Assembly: GCA_004431415.1 (NCBI GenBank)
Contig: QPMI01000123.1
Location: forward strand, 62,001 to 126,000
From: Cyanophora paradoxa
Taxonomy: Eukaryota; Glaucocystophyceae; Cyanophorales; Cyanophoraceae
Length of the DNA: 64,000 nt
Reading direction: 5' to 3'
Shown here: piece after piece, positions 45,601 to 56,174 of the stretch
Layout of the letters: each line of letters begins with the position of its first letter
How positions within the stretch are numbered: the stretch's first letter is position 1
The notes under the pieces: model-generated
The model's input: only the letters and a program-made list of their open reading frames with translations
Told to the model about the DNA's origin: nothing
The model's database searches: none
Program-made: the position numbers and the translations under genes

Positions 45601-47150
45601 TCCGCGCCGCCCGGCCCCGCGCCCACCCCGCCCCGGCCCCGGCCCCGGCGGTGCCGGCGGGGGCGGGCGGGGAGGTGCGGGAGCTTGCGGGGCAGGTGGC
45701 CGCCCTCAAGGAGGAGCTCCGCGCCCTCGCCGCAGGGCGCGAGCGCCCCGCCACCGGCGCCGGAGAGAGGCGGCGGGCCTCCTCCTCGGGGGAGAAGGCG
45801 GCGTCCGGGGCGGAGAAGGAGAACGGGGAGCTGCGGCGGGCCCTGGAGCGGCAGGCGGCGGAGGCGCGCAAGCTCGCCGCCGAGCGGGAGAAGCTGATGG
45901 AGATCTCCAACATGCTCCGCGCGGACCTCACGCGGGCCCTCTCCGACTCGTTCCAGGCCCCCAAGGTGACGGCGGCGGTGCGGGAGACGGAGAAGGCGGT
46001 GGAGGAGCGGTACGAGCGGAAGCTCGCGCACGTCGAGTCCTCCATCCGCGCCCTCGCCGAGCAGAACGACCGCCTCAAGCGCAAGCTCACCCGCTATAAC
46101 GTCCGCCCCCGCCCCCTTGCACCACCTCGCGCGCCCGACCTGGTCTGATGGGGCGGGCGGGGGCAGGAGATCGCGGCGAAGTACGAGGGGATGGAGAGCC
46201 CGCTGGAGCTCCTCAGCGGCCACCGCCGGCGCCGGCGCGGCGGCGACGCCGGCGAGGAGGGCGAGGCGAGCGGCGGGGAGGGGCGGCGGGCGAGCGCGGG
46301 CTCCTCGCGGGGCCGCAGCCGCAGCGCCGGCCACAAGCACGAGCACCACCACTGCCGGCGGCACAGCCACAGCCACAGCCACAGCCGGAGCAGGAGCCGC
46401 AGCCGCTCGGCCCACGGGCGCCGGCGCAGCGCGGACGAATCGCTGCTGGAGGAGCGGGGGCGGTGGGCCGAGCCCGCACCGGCCCCGGCGACGCGCGGGC
46501 GGGCCCTCTCCCCGGGGGTCGCCCCCGGGCGGGGCGGCGGCCCGTCGTCGGCGGCGCTGGGGGCGGCGCTGGGGCGGGCGGCGGAGCGGCTGTGGGCGTC
46601 GGCGGCGAGCAGCGAGCGGCCGGTCTTCTCGTCCATCGACGGCCCCGGGCGGGAGTCCATCACGGCGCGCGAGCTCGACGCCATCTCCCTCGACGGGGAC
46701 GACCCCGCCCCGCCCCGCGCCGGCCTCTCCGCCTCCTCCGCCGCCCCGACCCTCGTCGGCACCGCCGCCCGCCGCCCCCGCGCCGCCGCCGCCGCCGCCC
46801 CGCGGCGCTCCCTGTCGGACGACGAGGGGGTGCGGGTGCGCCGCTCGTCGGCGACCGCGCCGGCCGCCGGCTGCTCGGCGCACGGCGGCGAGGCGGCGCG
46901 GCGGCAGGAGTCGGCCCGCCGCCGCCTCCGCGAGGCGCAGCAGTCCCTCGAGCTCGCCGGCCGCGCCTTCGGCCGCCCCGCCTCCGCCTCCGCGGCGGCG
47001 CGGGCGGCGGGGGCGGGGGCGGCGCAGCCGGCGCGGGCGAGCGAGCGGGCGACGGCGAGCCAGAAGAAGAGCCTGAAGCGCGTCAAGAAGAAGGCCGAGA
47101 CGGACGCGCGCCGCCGCCTCCCCCGCAACTACAACGTCCGCGACGACTAG
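42675..47150 (+). CDS. CCDC57-like coiled-coil protein
   Basis: ATG at 42675 (MDTRSPPAATRSP), TAG at 47148. After about 75 disordered residues the product is almost entirely coiled coil over about ten exons. The segment KLKEDFQYNLKLLEGRDADL then DKLEAAVETLKTVIRDRDVEI (42,900-43,310) closely follows the start of animal CCDC57 (LQEDFxYNLxxLEERDxELExYD). Near the end KLMEISNMLRADLTRAL (about 45890-45945) and EQNDRLKRKLTRYN are also conserved-looking. The tail has a His/Ser/Arg-rich stretch (46330-46430) and ends RNYNVRDD. CCDC57 is known from centrioles and cilium formation, so a basal-body role is inferred. Generic coiled-coil similarity cannot be excluded; the KEDF.YN..LLE.RD block is the main support. 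Confidence 0.6.
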
Positions 47151-47993
47151 CCGCGTCCTCGTCGCCTCATGGTTCTGTTCGAAGTGCGGCCTGACCGAGG
47201 CAGTCTGTAGAGTTAGTGTCGACGTCTGCCGCAGTAAAATTGCCAGTCATGTGCCACGCTTACTGGGCCTACTGGGCTAGGTCCAACGTTCACCGGGGTT
47301 GAACGGGTGTGACGCTGCCTGCCACTGGCGCGGGCCCTGGCTGGCAGTGGCCCAGTGGGGCAGGCCCGGGGGCCCTGACACTCACACTGGGACAGTCCGA
47401 CGGTCACGATCCAGCAAATCAACCTCAGGGCCTGGCAGCCTGGCAGCCCGGCAGAGTTCCAAGCCTTCATCTTGCCATGATGGCGCCGTGGCATCATGAC
47501 TCACTGAGGTTTAAGGGTTTGATGCCGAATCCAAGGGTTCACGGTTTTGATGCAACTTGCAAGTTTAAGACTTAACTTAGTAAAGGCTTTCAAGGGTTTG
47601 ATGCCGAATCCAATGATCGGAGATTTGAATTTTCGAAATCAAACGACGTCTCTGGGGCACACTGACCACAGAGGACTCCGGGAGAAATTCGGACAGGCCG
47701 AAGAGCGAATTTGGAGCTCGCAAGCAAAAGCTAGCTGAAACTCTGCAATTGGATATGGTTTGCGAAACGAACTAGAGCTCGATTCAAGATTCAAATTCGA
47801 AGCAGCATCATGAATGATCGAATACCGTGCGTACTGTATGCGAATTTGCAAGATGTAAATAGAAAGGGGGCGCTCGAGCGCCGCCGGGCTGGCCAGCTCG
47901 AGCTCCGCCGGTTTGTAAAGCGAAAAAGTACGTGTTACGTTATTTATCTAGTAAAGTAAAGGAGGAGGCCCGGGGGCGGGGCCGGGGCCGGGG
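47151..47993. other. Intergenic with 22-bp direct repeat
   Basis: Contains AAGGGTTTGATGCCGAATCCAA at 47513 and again at 47592. From about 47873 the sequence belongs to the inverted duplication (3' flank of LRR-BTB copy B). No gene recognised. Confidence 0.55.
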
Positions 47994-49655
47994 TCAGCGG
48001 GGGGCGAGGGCCTCGCTGATCTCGACGATGAGGTCGGCGTGCCCCGCGGCGGCGAGCTCGCGGTACTCCCCCGTCCGCACCACCGCCGCCCCGTGCGCCC
48101 GCACCACCCCCATCGCCGCCGCGCGGAGGCGCGCGCAGCCGATCTGGTCGGCGGCGACGAGGGCGCGGAGGGCCGAGGCGGCGCCGAGGAGGCCCGGGCG
48201 GCAGAGGCGCTCCTCCACGCGCTGGACGAGGCGCGGGAGGGCGTAGAAGTGGGCGGCGCGGAGCAGCTCGACGAGCGCGGCCGCCGGTTCCTCCTCGCCG
48301 GCCTCCACCCGCAGCTCGCCCGTGTAGAGGTACCCCAGCAGCGCCCGCACCGTCCCCGCGCTGTACTCCGTCACCTGGGGGGAAGCTCGCGGGGGGCTCG
48401 CGGGGGCTCGAGGAGGGGGCCGGGGCGGGCCGGGGCGCTCGCCTCGATGACGCGGGTGCGGGCCTCGCGCATGCCGGCGCCGAGCATGCGGCGGAAGTGC
48501 TCGCTGTGGAGCTGCAGGAAGAGCGCGTGCGCCGGGATGCTCGCGCTCCGCCCTGCGCATGCGGGCCCCTCGCGCGGGGCGGGGCGGGGCCGGGCCGGGC
48601 GGGCGCACCGCCGCGCTCGACGAGGAAGGTGACGTCGGGCGGCGGCATCCCTCCAGCGCCTGCTCGTCCCTCCTGCCCGCCCCTCAGCGGCTGCGCGCGG
48701 CCGGCGCCGGCGGGGGGCGGACTGGAGGCAGGCGCGGGCGAGGGCGCGCTGGGCGGCGAGCGCGTCGTTCTCCGCCGGCGCCTCGCCCGGCGCCGCCAGC
48801 TCTGCGGGACGGGGTGGGCCCGGGCGGCCGGGTCTCGGGGGCGGGGCGCGGACGCTTGGCGGCCTCGGTGCGGAGGTGGGCGAGGAGGGAGGCGTCCCCC
48901 GAGGGGAGGTTCGCCAGCGCGTTCCGCCGCCACACCAGCTGCTTCTCCGACATCCGGTCCTGCAGGGCGCGTCAGGCGGGGCGGGGCAGGGCGCGGGGCG
49001 GGGGGCGGGGCGGGCCTGGACGTCGCCGGAGGTGACGACGAGGAAGTCGGTGAGGTGCGGGATCAGGCCGATCTCCACCGGCAGCGTCGTCAGCCCGTTG
49101 TGCTGCAGGTTCAGCCACGTCAGCTGCTCCAGCTTCCCGATCTGCGGGGCGTCAGGCGGGGCCCCGGACGGGGCGGGGCGGGCGGGGCAAGGGCGCCTCG
49201 CGGGGGACGGCGGAGAGGTGGTTGCACTCGGCCTGGCGGCCCAGCTCAGCGGGCGCGGCGCGAGGGGCGGCGCCCCGGCCTCACCCGCAGCACGCGGAGC
49301 TTCGTCAGGCGGCCGATCTCCGGCGGGAGCGACTGCAGCTGGTTGTACCCCACGTTCAGCTCCTCCAGGTTCACCAGCTTCGCCAGCTCCTCGCCTGCGG
49401 CACGTCACGCGGCGCGCGGGGGCGCAGCGGGCGGCGGGCGCGTGGCACCGGGGATGGCGGTGAGGCGGTTGGCGGAGAGGTCGAGCCTGCGGATGGCGGC
49501 GGGGCCGGCGCGCGCGATGGCGGCCGTCGGCCACTCCCGCAGGCCGCTGTTCCCCAGGTCCAGCAGCGCCTCCTCGTCCACGTATGCGCCCTGTGCGGCG
49601 CTCCGTGAGCGCCGCCGCGCGCCGGGCCCGGCGCTCGCACGCGGCCTTACCATCG
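47873..49655 (-). repeat. Inverted segmental duplication, right copy
   Basis: Reverse complement of 24989-26818, including introns and about 120 bp of 3' flank with the GTAACACGTACTTTT...CGCTTTACAAAC block. The two copies lie about 21 kb apart in opposite orientation. Confidence 0.9.
47994..49651 (-). CDS. LRR-BTB protein, copy B (intact C terminus)
   Basis: Same exon set as copy A: AYVDEEALLDLGNSGLREWP, four to five leucine-rich repeats (LDLSANRLTAIP, LNVGYNQLQSLPPEIG, LNLQHNGLTTLPVEIG), a linker, then BTB with HALFLQLHSEHFRRMLGAGM and VTEYSAGTVRALLGYLYTGEL. It keeps the original ending AAMGVVRAHGAAVVRTGEYRELAAAGHADLIVEISEALAPR, with the stop at 47994. This frame ends in a plausible BTB helix pair, so copy B is taken as the reference. 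The intron at 49142-49196 is GC-AG, as in copy A. Upstream of the first donor (49650) only SDDDAAALRDG is coding. No ATG precedes it in frame, so a further 5' exon is expected beyond an acceptor near 49683. Confidence 0.78.
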
Positions 49656-49699
49656 CGGAGGGCGGCCGCATCGTCGTCCGACGCTGCGTTCAAGCACAA

Positions 49700-50440
49700 G
49701 ACGCCTCAATGAACGTCGACTCTAGTTAGGAGCTCAAGATTCAAGACAGGGACCTGCGCGCAGTCGTTGCTGCGAGCGAGCACATCCGAAATTTCGGAAG
49801 TAAGGCGCGCGCGGGACATACCGGTGCCGGCGCCTCCGTTGAAGATGGAAGGCGCTTGCCGGAAAAGTTGCACTCGCAAACCGCTCGCCAGTGCTAGCTA
49901 TAGAGCGAGATGCGCGAGATGCGCTGGGCTGGGACTTCGTCCTGACCTGGCGAAGGCAGCGGTCGGAGAACACAAGCGGTCACTGTAGAGCATCCCAAGC
50001 GCACCAGGCGGCATGCGAGCGGTCAGCCCGGTCCAAGGCTTGCAAGCTTCCTTTCGAACCGTCGACCCAGGCGCCCAATGCGAGTCAATCGCTACCGATT
50101 CCTGCGCTGTGCAAGCCTCACGGCGACGGTGCCGGCTGGCTGCGTCGGATCCTTCGGGCGCGAACCGCTATTTGTCGTACCCGCCCGTGCTTGGGGTACG
50201 GAGGTGCGTGAATAGAACGGTGCAGAGCGGAATTTGCAGGGTAACACTTGAAAAATCGTAAGTACTGCACAGCAAAGAACAACAAGGGGGCCCTAGGGCG
50301 CGAGAAAAAGCCTGGCAGAATTCGAACGCGGGTCGCAATGCTGCAAGCGCTAGCGCTAGCACTGCCACGCTGTCTAGATCTTGCACGGGGGCCCACAGCC
50401 GGCGCCGGCGCGCGCGCAGGGCTGATCGACGCGGCGGGCC
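49700..50440. other. Intergenic, upstream of LRR-BTB copy B
   Basis: Probably holds the missing 5' exon or promoter of LRR-BTB copy B; a GTATGT donor-like site sits near 49823 on the minus strand. A tRNA-like T-arm fragment near 50320 was considered and rejected. Nothing else recognised. Confidence 0.45.
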
Positions 50441-53235
50441 TCAATGGGCGGGGGCGTGGGGGTGCGGGGCGGGGGCGGGGTGGCCGGTGTGCCAGACGAC
50501 GCGGGTGTGGCCCTGCCGGAGGAGCAGGTTCGTCGTGTTGTAGTGCTTGTCCGCCAGCGCCTCCCTGCGCGCCCCCCCGGGCCCGCCTCAGCCGCGGAGC
50601 AGCGAAGGCGGGGCGGGGCGGGCGGGCTTGAAGCGGGGGAGGTTGGCGTGGGCGTAGGCGCGGCTCTCGCGGAGGAGGGCGAGGTGGTCGGGGTGGGTGT
50701 CGGGCCCCGCGGCGGCCTTGAGGTCGCCCGCCGCGTGGCCCTCGTCGGCGAGCAGCCGCCGCAGCTTCGCCACCTGCAGCAGCGAGCACAGCAGGTCCTC
50801 CGCCCGCGCACCCTGCCCCCCGCCCCGCCCCGCCCCGCCTCAGCCGCGCGCCGGCCGGCGGGTGGGGAGGCGGGGCGGGCCTTGTGGAGGGAGACGTAGA
50901 GGTGCGGGCGCCCCGAGACGCCGCGCTTCACCGTCAGCAGGTACCTGCGCCCCGCCCCGCTCGAGGCCGGGCCGGCGGGGGCCGGCGGGGGGCGCCTCGC
51001 ACTTGTCGCCGCGGTAGAGGGCGGTGAGGGCGCGCATCTCGTCGGCGCCGGCGGCGACGGTGGAGAGGGGCACGCCCCAGTCGCACGGCGGGCCCCGCGC
51101 CGCCGTCGGCGTGAACGGAATGATCTTCTCCGCGTCGTTGATCTGCCCGCCGGCCGCCGCCCCCTCAGCGGCGCCGGGGCGGGGCGGGGCGGGGGCGGCC
51201 GTCCGACCTGGACGTGGCGGGGGACCTCGCCCGTCTCGATGAAGGCGTCGGCGGCGAGCGCGCCCCGCTGCCGGTTCAGCGTCGTGAACTTCACCGCCCG
51301 CAGGCACCGGTAGTTCGCGAACGAGTACACCGCCGTCAGTGCCAGGAACGCCGCCAGCCGCCCCTGCCCCGCCCCGCCCCCCGTGAGGCCGCCACCCCTC
51401 GCCGTCTGCGGGGCCCGCACCTTGATGCTGGGGGGGATCTGCCGCACGAGCCCGATGCCGAGGCACATGCCTGCGGGGGCGCGTGAGGGGGCGCCGGGCC
51501 GGGGGGCGCGGCAAGCCGAGGGGGGGCACCGAGGAGGTTGGAGACAACGTTCTGCGCGTCGCCCTTCGCCGTGATGTCGCCTGCACGTGCACCCCGCCGG
51601 GTCGCCCGGGGCGGAGCTGGGGCGGGGGGCCGGAGCCCGGGGGCCGCACCGAGGTTCTCGTGGAGGGCGAATGACTTGTTGACCGAGGCGCGCGAGGCGA
51701 CCCCGATCGTGATCGCCACTGCCGCACCCCGGCGTGGGCGGGAGGGGTGCTCGGGGCCGGGGCCGGGGGAAGGGCGGACCGGCCTTGGAGGCGTTGGCGA
51801 GGGAGGCGATGAGGAGGAAGAAGCTGGGCGGCAGCGCCGGCGTCGCGATCTCCAGGCCTGCGCCCTGCGCCCCTCCCCGTTGCGGGGGCCCGGGCGGGGC
51901 GGGGCGAGGGCGGGGCGGGGGCGGACGAGGTCGTAGAGGATGTCGGAGGCGAGGCGGTAGCGCTTCGGGTCCTCGTCGAAGCGGGAGCCCATGCGGGCGA
52001 AGAGCAGCTTGCCGACGTTCCCCAGCCCGTCCTTCAGCACCCAGTTGATCGCCGCCGCCCCCGCCGCCTGCGAGCCCACCGAGCGGCCCAGCCCCACCGC
52101 CTGCCCCGCCCCGGTCACCCGCGCCGCCGGCGGTGGCGAGGGAGGGGAAGGGGTACGGGCGCGCCTGGAGGAGCGCCTGCGTCGAGAGGACGTTCACCAT
52201 GCTCGAGAGGACCTGCGGCCGGGGAGAGTGGGCAGGGGGCGGAGAGGCGCCTGCTGTAGGGTACGCGCACGTTCTGCACGGCCCGCCACTTGCTGTAGTC
52301 GAGGTATGAGGGGGATACGCTCTCGGGAAACCTGCGGCGCGCAGTCGGCGGGCGGTGCCGGGGGCGGGGCGGGGCGGGGCGGTGTCGGGGACGGGGCGCG
52401 CCCTTCGGGCAAGAAGAAGTAGGCTATTATGTCGCGCAGCTTCAGCACGTGCGCCCCCTCGTCCTCCTGCGATACCGCGCGTCAGAGGACCGGAGGGGCA
52501 GCGCTCTGGCGCGGGCCCCGGCCTGGCCCCCGCCGGTGTGCGGGGCGCCCCCCGGGGGCCCCGGTCGCACCTCGCCCTCGTGGTGCGAGGCCATGCGCTC
52601 GATCACCTCGAGGCGCCCGCCCTCCCGCCAGTGGTACTCCCGCACCTGCCCCGCCCCGCGTCAGGCGCCGCCCTGAGGGGGCCCGGCGCCCCGCGCGCCT
52701 TGCGACCCCTGTACTCGACCGCGAAGGGCCGGTCCTCTGCCCGCGACTCCTTGGCGTGCTCCAGCGCCTCCGCCGCGGCTCCCATTCCGATCGCGCCGGC
52801 CGTGAGCGCCAGGGTGAGGGCGGCGGAGCGCCAGCCCCCGCGCTGATCCCCTTGTGCGCGCCGGCGGGATCGCGAGCTGGACGGCAGATCCGCATCCTCC
52901 GGTTCCTCGTCACCATCACCGTCGCCGCGCCCACCGTCCCCGCCGCGCCCGCTGCCGCCGCCCCGCCCGCCCCGCCCGCCGCTTCGCCCCTCTAAAGCGA
53001 CCGCGAAACTGCGTGCTGCCCGCTGCAGGCTTCCGAAACTCCTCCTGAGCCCGGGTAATGCTGGCTCGAACGTACGCAATGCTCGCTGCGTGTGATCGGG
53101 CTGCTCTTCGTCAGCCGCGTGACTCGATCGCCCCGATGCTTCGCACGCGCAGCGCGGCGGGTGTGCCGCTGCTGCCGCTGAAACGCGCAGTGCGCACGGA
53201 GCGCCGGGGACCAGGATTAGGTACGACGACTGCAT
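50441..53235 (-). CDS. RUS (ROOT UV-B SENSITIVE, DUF647) family protein
   Basis: ATG at 53235 (MQSSYLILVPGAPCALRVSA), TGA at 50441-50443. Exon blocks match the DUF647 family in order: LKLRDIIAYFFLPE, FPESVSPSYLDYSKWRAVQNV, NVLSTQALLQ, GSQAAGAAAINWVLKDGLGNVGKLLFARMGS, FDEDPKRYRLASDILYDL, LEIATPALPPSFFLLIASLAN, IGVASRASVNKSFALHENLG, DITAKGDAQNVVSNLLG, LGIGLVRQIPPS, FLALTAVYSFANYRCLRAVKFTTLNRQR and INDAEKIIPF. The YPxSVxxxYxxYxxWxxxQ and FDxxPKxxRxxxD signatures are diagnostic. The N terminus has a hydrophobic/basic lead, an acidic Gly-rich stretch and a membrane-type helix (SAALTLALTAGAIGMG). RUS proteins act in plastid or membrane-linked vitamin B6 and auxin-related processes in plants. The role in protists is unknown. 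Confidence 0.9.
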
Positions 53236-53267
53236 CTCGTCTGCACGGGGGGTACGCGGGCGGAGCG

Positions 53268-54554
53268 ATGGCGTCTCCGAGCTCGTCCGACCCGATGCGC
53301 GCCGCCTTCATCGGGCTGGGGAAGATGGGCGCCCCGATGGCGGCGAACCTGGCTCAGAGCGGCCTGGTCCAGCTGAGCGTTTGGAACAGGAGCGCGGACA
53401 AGTGCGCCAAGATTCCCAACGCAAGCGTCGCGGCATCGCCGGCTGAGGTTAGATTGCTTGCAGAACTCGCGTACGCGCGCGCTGCAGCTTGCCGAGTCAC
53501 AGGCTATCCCCGCAGGCGGCCAGCGATCGGAGCATCATTTTCACTTGCGTCGCGGACGACAAGGCGCTCGAAGGTGCGGTAAAGCGGCGTGCGCTCGGGC
53601 AAACCTCGCTTGACAGGCGCGGTCGCGGGCGCGCGCGGCGTCGAGCGCAGAGGTGGCGTGGTCCGAGCGGGGCTTTCTGTCGAGCGTGCAGCGGGGCGCG
53701 CTCGTCGTCGAGATGAGCTTCGTCAGCGTGGACGTCATCAACCGTCTCCAGGCCCGCGCCCGTCCGGCCCAGGCCTAGGTCGCGCGCGCGCGCGATCGAT
53801 GCCTTTCAGCGCTGACGCGTACGCCGGTGGCGCAGGCGGCCCTGGCGGAGAAGGGGGCGTCGCTGCTGACGGCTGCGGTGTTCGGGCGGCCGGAGGCGGC
53901 GGCGGCGGCGAAGCTGACGATCGTGGCGGGGGGCGCCGCGGGGGACCTGGAGCGGGCGCGGCCGCTGCTGGAGCGGCTGGGGCAGGCGGTGCTGCACGTG
54001 GGGGGCGAGCCGAGGCACGGGGCGGCGTGCAAGGCGGTGGGGAACCTGCTGGTGGCCGGCGTCGTGGAGATATTCGGCGAGGCGATCAACCTGGGCGCCG
54101 CCGCCGGCCTCGACCCCGACACCCTCGCCGAGGCCCCGCCCCGCCCGACGCCCCTCCGAGGCCCCCGCCTCACGCCTCCGGCAGCTCATCGCGCGGCTCT
54201 TCGGGACGAGCGGGCTGAACTTCCGGGGCTACGCGGAGCGGATTGCGCGGAGCGACTTCGCGAACGTGGGGGCGGCGCTGGAGACGGGCGTCAAGGACCT
54301 CGCCATCATCCGCGGCCTCGCCGCCTCCGCCAGCTGCCCCACGCCCCTCGCCGACCTCTGCGCCAACCATCTCATCGTGCGCCGGCGCGTCCCGGCCTGG
54401 GCGTCGCCTTGCCTCACGCGGCGCGCGGCAGGGGGTGCTGAACGCGACGCGGGCGGCGGGGCACGGGGAGCGCTCGCTCGACTGGACGGCCGTCGCCGCC
54501 GCCACGCGCCTCGCCGCCGGCATGCCCACAGGTATCCCCAACCCCAAGCCCTAG
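53268..54554 (+). CDS. 3-hydroxyisobutyrate/glyoxylate reductase family dehydrogenase
   Basis: Starts at 53268 (MASPSSSDPMRAAFIGLGKMG); an internal Met at 53295 also fits. The Rossmann motif GLGKMGAPMAANL is near residue 13. Other blocks: SIIFTCVADDKALE, ALVVEMSFVSVDVINRL, SLLTAAVFGRPEAAAAAKLTIVAGG, VLHVGGEPRHGAACKAVGNLLVAGVVEIFGEAI (catalytic Lys and following Asn in the KxxxN arrangement), GLNFRGYAERIARSDF and VKDLAII. This is the NAD-binding 6-phosphogluconate-dehydrogenase-like fold used by 3-hydroxyisobutyrate and glyoxylate reductases. GTSGLNFRGYAERI differs from the mitochondrial valine-pathway enzyme and is nearer the glyoxylate/succinic semialdehyde reductase group. Exact substrate open. 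Ends 75 bp from the convergent methyltransferase gene. Confidence 0.82.
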
Positions 54555-54628
54555 CAGCCCTCGGATCGGCGGGACGCGTTATGGATGTACAGCACGCTAA
54601 GTAAGTAGACTCTGCCGCCTTGCCCGGG

Positions 54629-55654
54629 CTAGGGGTCGTCCGGGGCGACGCCGAAGCGCTGAGAGGCGTAGTTCGTGAAGCACGCGAAGTCGTTCTGGCG
54701 GTGCGGCGTCAGGGCGGGAGGCCTGGGCGGGACGGGGGCGGGGCGGGGCGCACGCTGAGGTTGCGGGCGTGCTGGGGCCGGAAGGCGCTCCGGCGCATGC
54801 CCGGGATGGCCCGGGCGATGGTCGGGCCCATCACACGCCCCGTGTTCCAGATCACCCGCTGCCCCGCCGTGAGGAGGGAGCGGAGGCTCGAGGCCGGGGC
54901 AGCGCACGGTGCGGCGGGGGTCCTCGGGGTCGAGGGAGGCGGCAAGGAGGCGCACGCTCTCGGCCACCTTCGTCTGGCACTCCTCCGACAGGTACGGCGG
55001 GTCCGCCACGATCACCTGGCCCCCCCGCCCCCGCCCCTCGGCCCGCGCCCTCGTGCCCCCGCCAGCCCGGGCCCCTCGCGCACGCGCATGGTGCCCTTGA
55101 GGTGCTCGGGGACCTTCTGGGGGGCGTTGTAGTCGTAGAAGGCGAAGGCTTCCCCGTACCGCCCGAACCGCTTGTCTGCCGCCCCCGCCGCCCCTCAGCG
55201 CCGCCCCGCCGCGGGGCGCGGCCGCGGAGACGAGGGGAGAGGGGAGTGCCCACCGTACTCCAGCACGTACATGGGCGCGCCGGCCTTCCGCATCCGCTGC
55301 CCGGCGAGCGTCGGGGGCGGGGGCGGCGGGGGCGGCGGGGGCGCAGCGGGGCGGGGCGGGGCGCACGCGGAGGGCCCGGAAGGCGGAGGGGGAGCTGATG
55401 CAGCAGACGGGCCCCCCGTCGCTCACCTCCAGCGCCTCCTCCGCCAGCGCGCTCGACGTCTCCTCCGAGTACCAGAACTGCGAGAGGCCCCAGTCCTCCG
55501 ACACGAACCCGTCCTCGTCCTCCCCCGGCGGCTCTGCAGGCTGCTCCGCCGGCGTCTCCTTCTTCCCGACGCTGTTCCTCCAGTCCTTCCCGTAGATCTC
55601 CTCCAGCGCTGCCAGCGCCGCCGCGGAGAGCTGCGGCGCCTCCTCGTCGTCCAT
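54629..55654 (-). CDS. EEF1AKMT1: EEF1AKMT1-type protein lysine methyltransferase
   Basis: ATG at 55654 (MDDEEAPQLSAAALAALEEI), TAG at 54629-54631, five or so exons. Conserved blocks match human EEF1AKMT1 (formerly N6AMT2): WGLSQFWYSEETSSALAEEAL, VCCISSPSAFRALR, FGRYGEAFAFYDYNAPQKVPEHLKGTMR, VIVADPPYLSEECQTKVAES (the DPPY catalytic loop), RVIWNTGRVM, FRPQHARNL and FACFTNYASQRFG. The enzyme methylates a lysine of translation elongation factor 1A using S-adenosylmethionine. Despite the DPPY motif typical of N6-adenine methylases, the close relatives modify protein. The N-terminal extension is short and acidic. Confidence 0.88.
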   Translation of the reverse strand: MDDEEAPQLSAAALAALEEIYGKDWRNSVGKKETPAEQPAEPPGEDEDGFVSEDWGLSQFWYSEETSSALAEEALEVSDGGPVCCISSPSAFRALRVRPAPPRCAPAAPAAPAPDARRAADAEGRRAHVRAGVRWALPSPLVSAAAPRGGAALRGGGGGRQAVRAVRGSLRLLRLQRPPEGPRAPQGHHARARGARAGGGTRARAEGRGRGGQVIVADPPYLSEECQTKVAESVRLLAASLDPEDPRRTVRCPGLEPPLPPHGGAAGDLEHGACDGPDHRPGHPGHAPERLPAPARPQPQRAPRPAPVPPRPPALTPHRQNDFACFTNYASQRFGVAPDDP

Positions 55655-56174
55655 CCTAGCTCGGGTCCCCCGGTTCTCGCGCGCGCCGCCGCCGGCCTGA
55701 GCACGCATGAGCCCCGCGCTCGCGCTCTCATTTGGGCGCCGGCCAGCTAGCAGCTCGCCGCGGCGCGCGAAGGCAGCGGCGCGCTAGCGAAAGCCGGTCG
55801 CGATCGGGGCGGCGGCGCGCGCGCACCGATGGTTTAGCTAGTGGCGATGAGTAGAAGCTATAAAATGGCGCGCTCTCGAGGCGCTCGCGGCGGATGAATG
55901 CGTCGCACGCCGCGCCGTTGTCCTGCGGGGGCGTGTTGCAATCAGCGTCGGCGTTGAAACAGGCTCCTCGATCAGATAAGCAACTGAAGGGCGCCGGCAC
56001 TCGCCTTGTTTGCGAAGTGTTCACTTTCTCGGGGGTACAGCCTCGCCTTCGATTCGTTGAAGGGCGGCTCAGATCCCCTTCAAGGGCGCGTCATCGACAG
56101 CCGCAGCCTCGCCCCGTCTAGAAGGAAACTCCCGGCTAGCAGATCGTGGCCCGAGCGAGATCTCCAAGGGAGGG
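55655..56174. promoter_or_regulatory. Divergent upstream region, methyltransferase and GRDP-like gene
   Basis: About 520 bp between divergent start codons. Composition is mixed and no defined motif was recognised. Confidence 0.35.

Noticed and set aside
44039-46883. Large minus-strand frames opposite the CCDC57-like gene
   Set aside because: Low-complexity Arg/Ala/Ser translations caused by very high GC. The plus strand gives clear heptad coiled coil and matching splice sites.
50316-50372. tRNA gene on the minus strand (GTTCGAAT next to a T-run)
   Set aside because: The possible acceptor stem TGGCAG/CTGCCA encloses only about 55 bases and the T stem does not pair, so no cloverleaf forms.
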